Of a DNA stretch of 19,724 nucleotides, positions 6,452-14,753 are shown one piece after another. A model generated the notes under the pieces. The model worked only from the letters and a program-made list of their open reading frames with translations, had not been told where the DNA came from and made no database searches. Numbering within the stretch: the stretch's first letter is position 1; each line of letters starts with the position of its first letter. A program made the translations under genes and the position numbers. Source of the DNA: an uncultured Flavobacteriales bacterium (GTDB taxonomy: Bacteria > Bacteroidota > Bacteroidia > Flavobacteriales > Crocinitomicaceae); assembly GCA_946479985.1 (NCBI GenBank), contig CAMLIF010000077.1, positions 1 through 19,724 on the forward strand. Reading direction: 5' to 3'.

Positions 6452-6886
6452 TTAATCAATTGTTGCAATACATTTTAATTCAATCGCGATAGGAGTAGGA
6501 AGTGAGTTAATCTCAACGGTTGTTCTGCAAGGTAAATTGTCTTTAAAATACTCTGCGTAAATCCGGTTGTAAGTATGAAAATCACGCTTCATATTTACTA
6601 AAAACACAGTAACATCAACTAGTTTATCCCAGCTTGAACCGGATTCTTCCAAAATGATCCGCACATTGTCGAATACACTTCGGCATTGTGCTTCAAAATC
6701 AAATTGAATGAAATTTCCGTTTTTATCCAATTCCAATCCCGGAACAGCCGAGTCTGTTGCGTCTGAACCCGCAACGCGCGGACCAACACCCGACAAAAAC
6801 AGCAAATTACCCACTTTTCTGGCGTGAGGATAAAGTCCAACTGGTTTTGGAGCTAATGAAGTTGAAATGCGTGACTCTTCAGACAT
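6452..6886 (-). CDS. RidA (YjgF/YER057c) family protein, 2-aminomuconate deaminase-like
   Basis: This 144-residue protein has the RidA fold signatures: LFLSGVGPR near the start, then LVDVTVFLVNMKRDFHTYNRIYAEYF, then PCRTTVEINSLP with the conserved Arg expected to bind the substrate carboxylate, and the late IELKCIA. RidA enzymes hydrolyse reactive enamine/imine intermediates. The insert VPGLELDKNGNFIQFDFEAQC and the phrase FLVNM are closer to 2-aminomuconate deaminase (AmnD, kynurenine route) than to housekeeping RidA. No other tryptophan-catabolism gene is in the window, so the substrate is unsure. The longest frame starts with GTG at 6904, but that codon overlaps the -7 box at 6904-6911; the ATG at 6886 is a better start. 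First gene of the minus-strand operon. Confidence 0.9.
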   Translation of the reverse strand: MSEESRISTSLAPKPVGLYPHARKVGNLLFLSGVGPRVAGSDATDSAVPGLELDKNGNFIQFDFEAQCRSVFDNVRIILEESGSSWDKLVDVTVFLVNMKRDFHTYNRIYAEYFKDNLPCRTTVEINSLPTPIAIELKCIATID

Positions 6887-6903
6887 GTTCTTGAATTTTG
6901 ACA

Positions 6904-6911
6904 CAAAGATA
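6904..6911 (-). promoter_or_regulatory. -7 promoter element TATCTTTG for the RidA-TPR-methyltransferase operon
   Basis: On the minus strand this is TATCTTTG, an exact TAnnTTTG match, 17 nt before the ATG at 6886. The nearest upstream TTG is 25 nt away, longer than usual. It argues against the GTG start at 6904. Confidence 0.55.
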
Positions 6912-6947
6912 AGGGTTTGAAGGAATAATTTTACATCAATAAAATAT

Positions 6948-6955
6948 TAACTTTG
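6948..6955 (+). promoter_or_regulatory. -7 promoter element TAACTTTG for gpsA
   Basis: TAACTTTG exactly matches TAnnTTTG and lies 9 nt before the ATG at 6965 (21 nt before the ATG at 6977). It overlaps the TTG at 6953 that opens the longest frame, so that TTG is not the start. It is divergent from the -7 box at 6904-6911, with 36 bp between them. Confidence 0.55.
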
Positions 6956-6964
6956 GCACTTGCG

Positions 6965-7966
6965 ATGAAGAAATCCATGAATCATATAGCCGTTATCGGT
7001 GGCGGAAGCTGGGCTACGGCATTGGTGAAAATCCTTTGTAATAACCGTGATACGGTTCATTGGTACATGCGCAACGAAGATGCTATTCAACACATAAAAG
7101 CATACAAGCACAATCCGCATTATTTGCAATCTGTTGAGTTTGATCTGAACAAGATTGATGTCTCTAATGATTTGGAAGGAATTATTTCCAGGGCAGATGT
7201 ATTGATCATTGCAACACCTTCTGCTTTTCTTGTGAAGCTATTTGAGAACGTAGACATCGCTTTGTTCAAAGGAAAAATCGTTTATTCGGCTGTAAAAGGA
7301 ATTGTTCCGGAATATAATGCAATCCCCGCACGTTTCTTCCACAAAACATTTGGAACACCGTATTCGGATATTGGAATTATTTCAGGTCCGTGCCATGCCG
7401 AAGAGGTTGCGCTTGAACGTTTGTCTTATCTTACAATTGCATCGCCGAATGAAATTCAGGCAAAAGATATGGCAAACGCATTGGCATGCCGTTATATCAA
7501 AACCACGGTTTCTGATGATTTGTTCGGGACAGAATTATCGGCAGTTTTAAAGAATGTGTATGCTCTTGCAGCTGGAATTTGCGCTGGTTTGGGATACGGA
7601 GATAACTTTCAGTCGGTGCTTATTTCAAACGCTATTCAGGAAATTGAGAATTTCATTGATGAGGTAAGCCCGATTCACCGCGACGTGAAATCAAGTGCTT
7701 ATTTGGGCGATTTGTTGGTTACAGCCTATTCGAAATTTTCAAGGAACAGAACTTTTGGTTTCATGATCGGAAAAGGATATTCTGTGAAAACTGCCCAGTT
7801 GGAAATGGAAATGATTGCTGAAGGGTATTATGCTACGAAATGTGTGATCGAGATCAATAAAAAGTTCAATGTCGAAATTCCAATTGTTCAGGCAGTTTAC
7901 AACATTCTGTATGACAAGATTTCACCTGCTATCGAAATGAAAATTCTGAGTGATCGTTTGACTTAA
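6965..7966 (+). CDS. gpsA: NAD(P)-dependent glycerol-3-phosphate dehydrogenase
   Basis: This enzyme reduces dihydroxyacetone phosphate to sn-glycerol 3-phosphate, the backbone for phospholipids; cytoplasmic. The 333-residue protein has the N-terminal nucleotide-binding motif IAVIGGGSWATAL (8-20), SAVKGIVPE with Lys 111, the family motif GPCHAEEVA (141-149), the catalytic Lys 196 in SAVLKNVYALAAGICAGLG, Asp 249 in YLGDLLVTA, and SRNRTFG (259-265). Length is normal for the family. I chose ATG 6965 because the TTG at 6953 lies inside the -7 box; ATG 6977, which begins directly at NHIAVIGGG, is also possible. The stop overlaps the stop of the convergent AraC-type gene in one TTAA. Confidence 0.96.
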   Translation: MKKSMNHIAVIGGGSWATALVKILCNNRDTVHWYMRNEDAIQHIKAYKHNPHYLQSVEFDLNKIDVSNDLEGIISRADVLIIATPSAFLVKLFENVDIALFKGKIVYSAVKGIVPEYNAIPARFFHKTFGTPYSDIGIISGPCHAEEVALERLSYLTIASPNEIQAKDMANALACRYIKTTVSDDLFGTELSAVLKNVYALAAGICAGLGYGDNFQSVLISNAIQEIENFIDEVSPIHRDVKSSAYLGDLLVTAYSKFSRNRTFGFMIGKGYSVKTAQLEMEMIAEGYYATKCVIEINKKFNVEIPIVQAVYNILYDKISPAIEMKILSDRLT

Positions 7967-8832
7967 TTCGTTTTCGAACGAAAATTCTTTGGAGTTTCAC
8001 CACTGGTTTTTTTGAAGTACAAATGAAAATGCGGGTAGTTATCAAATCCCAATAATTCAGAGATTTGCAACAAACTCAGACTTTCCTCAACCAATAATCT
8101 TTTTGCTTCCAGAACAACGCGCTCTGTAATCAGAATTCCGGTTCCTTTTCCCGTATTGTTTGTGCAAACACGATGAAGATGTTTTACAGTCATTCCCAAG
8201 GCTGCTGCATAAAATGCCGGACTTTTTTCTTGTCTGAAGTGTTTCTCCAACAATTCTTCGAATCGTGAAAAATGTGCGGTGTAAAGCCGGTTCCTGTTTT
8301 CCGAAACCATTTTCCTGGAAGTGAATTTTCGGTCTAACTCCAGGTATACCAACTGAACAAGAGCTGAGATCTTTTGAAAACTGTGAGTCGTGATTTTGTG
8401 ATATTCCCGGTAAATCTCTTCAAAATAACCGCGAATCAAACTGTTTGCTGTTTCCAGTTCGATATGATGATTGCTTTCTCCTAACTGGAAAAACGACCAT
8501 TGTTTCAATTCCAGATAATGCGGATAAAGGCGGTAGAAATCTGCTGAATGAAAGAAAATCCATCCCTCAGGTTCTTCTTCAAATGTCCAGTTATGTACTT
8601 GTTCCGGCTGAAGAAAAAATACCGCGCCGGGTTTTATGTCGTATTCTGTAAAATCTATCTGGTGCTTTCCTATCCCTTTTGTGAAGTAGATTGTTAGATA
8701 GAAATCATGCTTGTGAGGTTTGGTAATATCTGAATGATAGCGCAACAAATGCCTGGAAAACCGGTTGATGTAAAAAGCCTGGAATTTTCCGTTTTCATCA
8801 AATTGGTCAATTGGTAACCGGGGGAAATTCAT
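7963..8832 (-). CDS. AraC-family transcriptional regulator
   Basis: This 289-residue regulator has an N-terminal cupin-like sensing domain (KPHKHDFYLTIYFTKG, about 38-53, then IKPGAVFFLQPEQVHNW) and a C-terminal double HTH of about 100 residues. The second HTH contains SLLQISELLGFDNYPHFHLYFKKTSGETPKNFR, the classic AraC signature region. The cupin histidines suggest a small-molecule or metal-dependent ligand, but none can be named. Such genes often control a divergent neighbour: the DUF983 gene starts 82 bp away on the other strand, but its product looks housekeeping. It is convergent with gpsA and overlaps it by 4 bp. A weak TACATTTA at 8837-8844 (one mismatch to TAnnTTTG) may be its -7 element. 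Confidence 0.94.
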   Translation of the reverse strand: MNFPRLPIDQFDENGKFQAFYINRFSRHLLRYHSDITKPHKHDFYLTIYFTKGIGKHQIDFTEYDIKPGAVFFLQPEQVHNWTFEEEPEGWIFFHSADFYRLYPHYLELKQWSFFQLGESNHHIELETANSLIRGYFEEIYREYHKITTHSFQKISALVQLVYLELDRKFTSRKMVSENRNRLYTAHFSRFEELLEKHFRQEKSPAFYAAALGMTVKHLHRVCTNNTGKGTGILITERVVLEAKRLLVEESLSLLQISELLGFDNYPHFHLYFKKTSGETPKNFRSKTN

Positions 8833-8899
8833 TTCGTAAATGTACGATTTATATAATTTATTGACTCTTTTATATGATACTTAGCATGATAGTCTGCAG

Positions 8900-8907
8900 T
8901 AATTTTG
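8900..8907 (+). promoter_or_regulatory. -7 promoter element TAATTTTG for the DUF983 gene
   Basis: Exact TAnnTTTG match 7 nt before the ATG at 8915 (13 nt before the second ATG at 8921). No -33 TTTG at normal spacing. Confidence 0.45.
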
Positions 8908-8914
8908 AATAAAA

Positions 8915-9262
8915 ATGGTCATGAACAGGTTTATAAACGCTTTGAAGGGAAATTGTCCGAAATGTGGAAAGACTAAAATCTTTAGCACAAAAGGTTCGCT
9001 GCTGCTGTTTAAAGAACCGAAAATGAATAGCAGCTGTTCAGAATGTGGATATCATTTCGATAAAGAACCTGGTTATTTCATCGGTGCAATGTACATCAGC
9101 TACGGAATGGCAATCCTCGAATTGATTCCTACGTTTCTGATCTTTTTCTGGATTGTTCCGCTTTGGGCACTGTTTACTATTTTGATGGTAGTGTTGTTTG
9201 GTGCTATGTTTTTCAACTTTCGTTTATCACGGATTTTATGGATCCATATCTTTCAGCAGTAG
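8915..9262 (+). CDS. DUF983 family membrane protein
   Basis: This 115-residue protein begins with a zinc-ribbon-like region: NCPKCGK (Cys 14, 17) and SSCSECGYHF (Cys 41, 44). GYFIGAMYISYG and two hydrophobic helices follow (about 56-78 and 80-102). This is the standard DUF983 arrangement and length. Function is unknown; the two CxxC pairs probably bind a metal on the cytoplasmic side. ATG 8915 and ATG 8921 are both possible starts, and family members often begin close to the second (MNRFINALKGNCPKC). It appears monocistronic: a short hairpin (GGCTT-TAT-AAGCC, 9265-9277) follows the stop, but without a clear T tract. Confidence 0.9.
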   Translation: MVMNRFINALKGNCPKCGKTKIFSTKGSLLLFKEPKMNSSCSECGYHFDKEPGYFIGAMYISYGMAILELIPTFLIFFWIVPLWALFTILMVVLFGAMFFNFRLSRILWIHIFQQ

Positions 9263-9325
9263 TTGGCTTTATAAGCCGTTGAAAAATAATCGAATGCCTA
9301 AATCAGTTTAGTGAAAATTTGTTTT

Positions 9326-9354
9326 TTTGATGCTTGTTTATTTCCGTAGATTTG
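9326..9354 (+). promoter_or_regulatory. Full Bacteroidota promoter (TTTG-N17-TAGATTTG) for the secreted amidase
   Basis: TTTG at 9326-9329 and TAGATTTG at 9347-9354 are 17 bp apart, fitting the -33/-7 arrangement TTG-N17-23-TAnnTTTG. It is the only box in the window with a -33 partner at good spacing. It lies 17 nt before the ATG at 9372 and overlaps the nominal upstream start at 9327, which argues for 9372. Confidence 0.65.
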
Positions 9355-9371
9355 GGAGAATACTACGACAA

Positions 9372-12300
9372 ATGAAAACACTTTTTCTCCTTTTTGGGAT
9401 GCTTACTGCATTTACCGGGTTTTCCCAAACCACAGAATTTTTAGGATATTGCCAGCATGCTTATGAGGAATTTCCGCTTTTACCGAGGGGAATTCTGGAA
9501 GCGTCGGCTTTCACACAAACGCGCTTCGATCATTTGAGCGGAAATCAGCAAGAGTCGTGCAGCGGTTTGCCGCAGTCGTTCGGTTATTTTGGAATGGTGG
9601 CCGATGGAAAGGGATATTTCAAGGAAAACCTTTCATTAGTAGCAGGTGTTTCTAAATTCTCTGAAAATGAGATTAGAAACAATCCCCAAACCGAAGTTCT
9701 GGCGTATGCGAAAACATTAAATCACTTTTATTCGAAAGTGAAAAGTCTGAAGCTGGAATTGTCCCTGGTTGCTGTGTTAAGTGAAATTTCATATTTATCC
9801 GACTCAGGAAAAGTGAATCTTTATGCACGGGATGCCGAAGCTTACGAACTCTTTCGCTTTTTGAATGATAACGTCAATGCAGCAAAGTTTCATTTTCCGG
9901 CGTATCATTTGGATTTGAATGTTGCTTTTGGTCAGAATGCTGCATTGCTGGGTGCCACGAAAGTGATTTTTGGGACTACAGGAATAGAAACCGAAAGCGG
10001 TTTGAAGTATAAACCTTCAGTCTCTTCGGCAAAATCTACGGAATACACACCTGCAATTTGGAATCCTGCTCCAACGTGTAATTACAGTTCAAGGAACGGA
10101 ACTGCCATTTCCGCAATCACCATTCATACTATTCAGGGAAGCTATGCCGGAGCAATTTCCTGGGCACAGAATTGTAATTCAAGTGTTTCGTATCATTACG
10201 TGGTGCGTTCTTCCGACGGACAGGTAACTCAAATGGTCGCCGAAGCAAATAAAGCGTGGCATGTCGGGTCTGAAAACCCGTATACAATTGGTTACGAACA
10301 CGAAGGGTATGTTGATAATGCGAGCTGGTATACTACCGCTATGTACAATGCTTCTGCCGGAATTACCAGAGATATTTGCCAGAGTGGTTATGGAATAAGT
10401 CCTTTACGAACATTTTCAGGAGCGGCAACAAGCGGAACGAATGTATTAGGAGGCTGCACAAAAATTAAAGGCCATCAGCATTTCCCGAATCAATCGCACA
10501 CTGATCCCGGAATTAACTGGAACTGGGCGTTGTACTATACATTGGTGAATAATAACCCCGCTCAAACCGTTGTTTCTACTGCAACAGGTACGTTTACGGA
10601 TTCGGGTGGCGCTGCTGCGAATTATAGTGATGATGAACGAACGTTCACATTGATTCAGCCTGCTGGTGCTTCCAGTATCACTTTGACTTTTTCCGCCTTT
10701 AACACAGAAGTAAATTGGGATTATATGTATATCTATGACGGAGCAACGAATACTTCTCCGTTGATTGGAACATATACCGGGACCAATTCCCCGGGAACGG
10801 TTACTTCTTCCGGTGGTTCTCTTTTAGTTGAGTTCAGAAGCGATTGTTCAACTGTGGCGGCAGGTTGGTCAGCAACCTGGACAAGCGTTATTCCAACAAC
10901 TACACCTCCTGATGCGATGGCTCCAACAACAGCTATTAATTCCATCGGACAATGGATTACAGATGATTTTTCTGCAAGTTTTATTGACCAGGATAATGCC
11001 GGCGGAAGCGGTTTGGAAAAAGCGTATTACCAGGTAATCGATTATGATGGCACTGATTGGCGTGCAAATGCCGGTAAAGGATTCTTCAGTGATAATTTTG
11101 ATCAGGCCGCAATTCACACTGACTGGACATCTGAAACAGGTACATGGGCCTTGTCGAATGGAGCGTTAACCCAAACAGATGAAGCAAACGCAAATACAAA
11201 TATCCATACCGACCTGACTCAAGACCTAAGCAATCGTTATTTGTATCATTGGGCAGGTTCAATTTCGGGTGCCGGAACAAATAGGCGTGCCGGTTTCCAC
11301 TATTTCTGTTCAGATGCAACCTTGCCAAACAGGGGAAATTCATATTTCGTCTTTTTCCGCCTGGATAATGCGAAAGTACAATTGTACAAGGTTACGAATG
11401 ATACGTACGCTTTGGTTGACGAGGTGAGTTTTACTTTTACCGCCGGTTCGTGGTACGATTTCAAAGTTATTTACGATCGTATTTCGGGAAAACATCAGGT
11501 TTATATTGATAATGCCCTGGTTCAAACTTATGTTGATGCTGCACCATATACAACAGGAAATGCCATTTCTTTCCGTAGTGCGAATGCAACTTATGCAGTC
11601 AATAATCTGAAAGTTTATCGTTCACGTTACCCAACTGTCAATATCGGAATAGATGCCGGACAAGAACTGCGTTATCAATCGCCTGGCCCAAGCGAAGCCG
11701 CAGGAAGAATAAAATCTATTGTTCAGGATAGCGCCGGTAATTTATCGGCAATTCAATCTTTGGATGTATTGGTAGACTGGACACCGCCGTTGGATGTTTC
11801 TCTTGTCAACGACGGAGTAGGAGCGGATATTGCTACAAGCAACAATACTTCAACCATTGAAGCAAACTGGTCAACAACCACAGATCCGAATTCAGATATT
11901 AACTCGTATTGGTATGCTGTGGGAACAACAGCGGGAGGAACAGACATTGTTCCATGGACAGATAATTACTGGAACACGAATGTAAGTATCGGCGGATTGA
12001 GCCTGCAAATCGGAACGATCTATTATGTTTCGGTAAAAACGAAGAATGGTGCCGGATTGTTTTCAGGTGTTACGAGTTCAAATGGTCAGTTAATTGTTGC
12101 ACCGACAGATTCTCCGGTTGCCAATTTCTTTTCTCAAAACACAATTGTCTGTAATACAGAAAACGTGTTTTATGAAAACACGAGTTCAAATTCAACAAGT
12201 TATGAATGGACGTTCGAAGGCGGCTTTCCGGCGACGAGTTCTGATGTTGAACCAGGCGTTCAGTATTCTGCTTCCGGAACGTTTGATGTTACCTTGGTTG

Positions 12301-12863
12301 CGATCGGACCTGCCGGTTCAGATACAATCGTTCAAACTGTGAATGTGGAAGTAAGCTCACCGGTTAGTGCGTCTTTCAGTACCAATGCTGCTATAGTTTA
12401 TTTACCGAATGCCATGGTAACCTGCACCAATAGTTCGCAAAATGCGAATGGCTACATCTGGGATTTCGGTGATGGAGCAACAAGTACTGATGTAAATCCG
12501 TGGAACCAGTATTCGGTTGCCGGAGAATATGATGTGCAGCTTATTGCAGCGAATGATGCCTGTCCGAACGACACTGCTCTGATTCATGTAAGTGTGATTG
12601 ATAATGTTGGTTTGAGCGAAAGTGAATTAGATAATCTAAGTGTTTTCCCTAATCCTTCTTCTGATATAGTTACCGTTATCAGTACGGCCGAAAACTTGAA
12701 CGTAAAACTTTACGATGTTTCTGGCAGATTGATCCTGGAAAGAAAAATGAGTGGAAAGCAGATCGAATTAAATGTTAGTGGGTTATCGAATGGAATGTAC
12801 CGATTAGTGCTGGTTGATAAAACTGATTTGATTCTCTCGGAAAACATATTGGTGGTAGAATAA
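9372..12863 (+). CDS. Secreted multidomain N-acetylmuramoyl-L-alanine amidase with T9SS sorting domain
   Basis: An 1163-residue protein predicted to be exported by Sec and then by type IX secretion. A signal peptide (MKTLFLLFGMLTAFTGFSQ) precedes ~210 residues I do not recognise. An Amidase_2 domain follows (about 230-390): ITIHTIQG with His 252, GYEHEG near 308-312, and GHQHFPNQSHTDPG with His 368 and Asp 378. These have the same His-x9-Asp spacing as the zinc ligands of AmpD (H154/D164). Next come a CUB-like domain (~398-505), a LamG/concanavalin-like domain beginning at DNFDQAA (~572-755), an FN3-like segment (~803-908), two PKD-like domains (~912-990 and 997-1075, the second with WDFGDG), and a type A T9SS domain (VFPNPSSD to the end, ~1089-1163). 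It probably cuts peptidoglycan stem peptides, of self or of other bacteria. The start at 9372 is supported by the promoter at 9326-9354. Confidence 0.93.
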   Translation: MKTLFLLFGMLTAFTGFSQTTEFLGYCQHAYEEFPLLPRGILEASAFTQTRFDHLSGNQQESCSGLPQSFGYFGMVADGKGYFKENLSLVAGVSKFSENEIRNNPQTEVLAYAKTLNHFYSKVKSLKLELSLVAVLSEISYLSDSGKVNLYARDAEAYELFRFLNDNVNAAKFHFPAYHLDLNVAFGQNAALLGATKVIFGTTGIETESGLKYKPSVSSAKSTEYTPAIWNPAPTCNYSSRNGTAISAITIHTIQGSYAGAISWAQNCNSSVSYHYVVRSSDGQVTQMVAEANKAWHVGSENPYTIGYEHEGYVDNASWYTTAMYNASAGITRDICQSGYGISPLRTFSGAATSGTNVLGGCTKIKGHQHFPNQSHTDPGINWNWALYYTLVNNNPAQTVVSTATGTFTDSGGAAANYSDDERTFTLIQPAGASSITLTFSAFNTEVNWDYMYIYDGATNTSPLIGTYTGTNSPGTVTSSGGSLLVEFRSDCSTVAAGWSATWTSVIPTTTPPDAMAPTTAINSIGQWITDDFSASFIDQDNAGGSGLEKAYYQVIDYDGTDWRANAGKGFFSDNFDQAAIHTDWTSETGTWALSNGALTQTDEANANTNIHTDLTQDLSNRYLYHWAGSISGAGTNRRAGFHYFCSDATLPNRGNSYFVFFRLDNAKVQLYKVTNDTYALVDEVSFTFTAGSWYDFKVIYDRISGKHQVYIDNALVQTYVDAAPYTTGNAISFRSANATYAVNNLKVYRSRYPTVNIGIDAGQELRYQSPGPSEAAGRIKSIVQDSAGNLSAIQSLDVLVDWTPPLDVSLVNDGVGADIATSNNTSTIEANWSTTTDPNSDINSYWYAVGTTAGGTDIVPWTDNYWNTNVSIGGLSLQIGTIYYVSVKTKNGAGLFSGVTSSNGQLIVAPTDSPVANFFSQNTIVCNTENVFYENTSSNSTSYEWTFEGGFPATSSDVEPGVQYSASGTFDVTLVAIGPAGSDTIVQTVNVEVSSPVSASFSTNAAIVYLPNAMVTCTNSSQNANGYIWDFGDGATSTDVNPWNQYSVAGEYDVQLIAANDACPNDTALIHVSVIDNVGLSESELDNLSVFPNPSSDIVTVISTAENLNVKLYDVSGRLILERKMSGKQIELNVSGLSNGMYRLVLVDKTDLILSENILVVE

Positions 12864-12905
12864 AAAAGTCGGGGTGAAAAATTTTTCACCCCGACGACTT
12901 TTTTA
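12864..12905. terminator. Strong bidirectional terminator between the amidase gene and lysS
   Basis: Positions 12868-12895 form a perfect 28-nt palindrome, with arms GTCGGGGTGAAAAA and TTTTTCACCCCGAC. It is flanked by an A run on the left and a T run on the right (12899-12904), so it can end transcription from both convergent genes. Confidence 0.9.
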
Positions 12906-12920
12906 TACTGTTAGTATCTG

Positions 12921-14621
12921 TTATACCAAATCAACAATTAGTGCTTCATCGGTCTTTGTTACTTTTAGCAATCCGTTTTTTGTCAAACCTTTGATACTTG
13001 TATCCCAGGCCTTATTGCTCAAATTAACGGTTGTTTTCAGGTTATTCAATTCCATGCTTTTTTCACGCTGCATGATTTCGAAGATCAGTTTTTCGTTCTC
13101 ATTCAAAGCTACCTGAACAACTTTTTCAGGGCGCATCTGCGGGAAGAACAATACTTCCTGGATTGAGGGATTATCTGTCAGGTACATAATCAAACGATCC
13201 ATCCCAATTCCTAACCCTGACGTTGGTGGCATTCCGTATTCCAAAGCACGCAGGAAGTCCTGGTCAATTAAACCGTTTGCTTCATCGTCGCCTTTTTCAG
13301 CCAAACGTACCTGGTCTTCAAAACGCTCACGCTGATCAATCGGGTCATTCAGCTCAGAATATGCGTTCGCAATTTCTTTTCCGCAAATCATTAATTCGAA
13401 TCGTTCCGTAAGCTCCGGGTTGTCGCGGTGTGTTTTGCACAATGGCGACATTTCTTTTGGATAGTCGGTGATGAACGTTGGCTGAATGTAATTTCCTTCA
13501 CATTTCTCACCAAAAATCTCGTCAATCAATTTTCCTTTCCCCATGGTTTCGTCAACGGCTATACCCATTCCTTTTGCGGCAGCACGCAATTCGTCTTCTG
13601 ATTTTCCGTCAATATCGAATCCGGTAAAATCAATAATCGATTGGCGCATGGTTACGCGTTTGTATGGCGCTTTAAAGCTGATGTTGTGATCGTTGAATGT
13701 ACATTCCGGTTTTCCGTTAACAGCAATTGCACAATGCTCGAGCAAACGCTCCGTGAAGTCCATCATCCAGTTGTAATCTTTGTACGAAACGTAGATTTCC
13801 ATAGCTGTAAATTCCGGATTGTGTGTTCTGTCCATTCCTTCGTTGCGGAAGTTTTTGGAGAACTCATATACACCGTCAAAACCGCCAACGATCAATCTTT
13901 TCAGATACAATTCGTTTGCAATACGCATGTAAAGCGGAATGTCTAATGCGTTGTGATGCGTCATAAACGGTCTTGCTGCAGCACCACCCGGAATTGCCTG
14001 TAAAACCGGAGTTTCAACTTCCATATATCCGGCGTCATTAAAGAAATTACGCATGGCCGTAAACAATTTTGTCCGTTTGATGAAAACTTCTTTCACCTGC
14101 GGATTCACTACCAAATCAACATAACGCTGACGGTAACGCAATTCAGGATCAGTAAATGCATCATGTACATTTCCATCTGCATCGGTTTTAGCAACGGGAA
14201 GCGGTTTCAATGATTTGCTGAGCAAAGTAAATTCTTTCACGTGCACAGAAACTTCCCCAACCTGCGTTTTGAAAACTTCCCCTTTTACGCCAATGAAATC
14301 TCCTAAATCAAGGAATTTTTTGAAAACGTCGTTGTACAATGATTTGTCTTCACCCGGACACAATTCGTCGCGGTTAAAGTAAACCTGGATTCTTCCTTCC
14401 GAATCCTGGAGTTCGGCAAAAGAAGCTTTTCCCATTACGCGCTGGCTCATCATACGGCCTGCCAGGCAAACCTGTTTACCTTCTTCGTAATTGTTTTTTA
14501 TCGTAGCAGAAAGTGAATCAACCGGATATAAAGCAGCCGGGTAAGGATCAATTCCTGCTTCTCTGATATTTTGCAGCGTCTGTCTGCGCTGAATTTCCTG
14601 TTCTGATAATTCTTGTGACAT
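12921..14621 (-). CDS. lysS: Lysyl-tRNA synthetase, class II, with C-terminal extension
   Basis: Charges tRNA-Lys with lysine; cytoplasmic. The 566-residue protein has an OB-fold anticodon-binding domain (about 50-135), motif 1 around FFNDAGYMEVETPVL (193-207), motif 2 FRNEGMDRTHNPEF (258-271) and motif 3 GMPPTSGLGIGMDRL (463-477). It is about 60 residues longer than E. coli LysS. The extra part (about 503-566: ALNENEKLIFEIMQ, then NLSNKAWDTSIKGLTKNGLLKV) looks like a winged-helix-type fold, and I recall it as a common feature of Bacteroidota LysS. The frame is open to 14651, but the ATG at 14621 (MSQELSEQEIQRRQ) gives the usual N-terminus. It shares a terminator with the amidase gene. Confidence 0.97.
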   Translation of the reverse strand: MSQELSEQEIQRRQTLQNIREAGIDPYPAALYPVDSLSATIKNNYEEGKQVCLAGRMMSQRVMGKASFAELQDSEGRIQVYFNRDELCPGEDKSLYNDVFKKFLDLGDFIGVKGEVFKTQVGEVSVHVKEFTLLSKSLKPLPVAKTDADGNVHDAFTDPELRYRQRYVDLVVNPQVKEVFIKRTKLFTAMRNFFNDAGYMEVETPVLQAIPGGAAARPFMTHHNALDIPLYMRIANELYLKRLIVGGFDGVYEFSKNFRNEGMDRTHNPEFTAMEIYVSYKDYNWMMDFTERLLEHCAIAVNGKPECTFNDHNISFKAPYKRVTMRQSIIDFTGFDIDGKSEDELRAAAKGMGIAVDETMGKGKLIDEIFGEKCEGNYIQPTFITDYPKEMSPLCKTHRDNPELTERFELMICGKEIANAYSELNDPIDQRERFEDQVRLAEKGDDEANGLIDQDFLRALEYGMPPTSGLGIGMDRLIMYLTDNPSIQEVLFFPQMRPEKVVQVALNENEKLIFEIMQREKSMELNNLKTTVNLSNKAWDTSIKGLTKNGLLKVTKTDEALIVDLV

Positions 14622-14690
14622 CTTTCTAAATATTATTGGACTTAATGACAATAGACTCAGGACTTATTTTGTCTAGCCCTTTTTATTGGG

Positions 14691-14710
14691 TACTGAGCTT
14701 GTCGAAGCAT
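14691..14710. repeat. Single copy of a dispersed-repeat-like sequence containing TGAGCTTGTCGAAG
   Basis: The core TGAGCTTGTCGAAG is one I recall in intergenic repeats of many bacterial genomes, Bacteroidota included. It sits in the 132-bp gap between lysS and the outer-membrane-protein gene. GCTT-GTCG-AAGC within it can fold. A weak hairpin (TTTTCAA/TTGAAAA, 14721-14727 and 14747-14753) next to it follows the stop of the outer-membrane-protein gene. Only one copy of the core is in this window, so repeat status rests on memory. Confidence 0.35.
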
Positions 14711-14753
14711 CAATTTTACATTTTCAATTCCGGTGGTTGAGTGCAGTTGAAAA

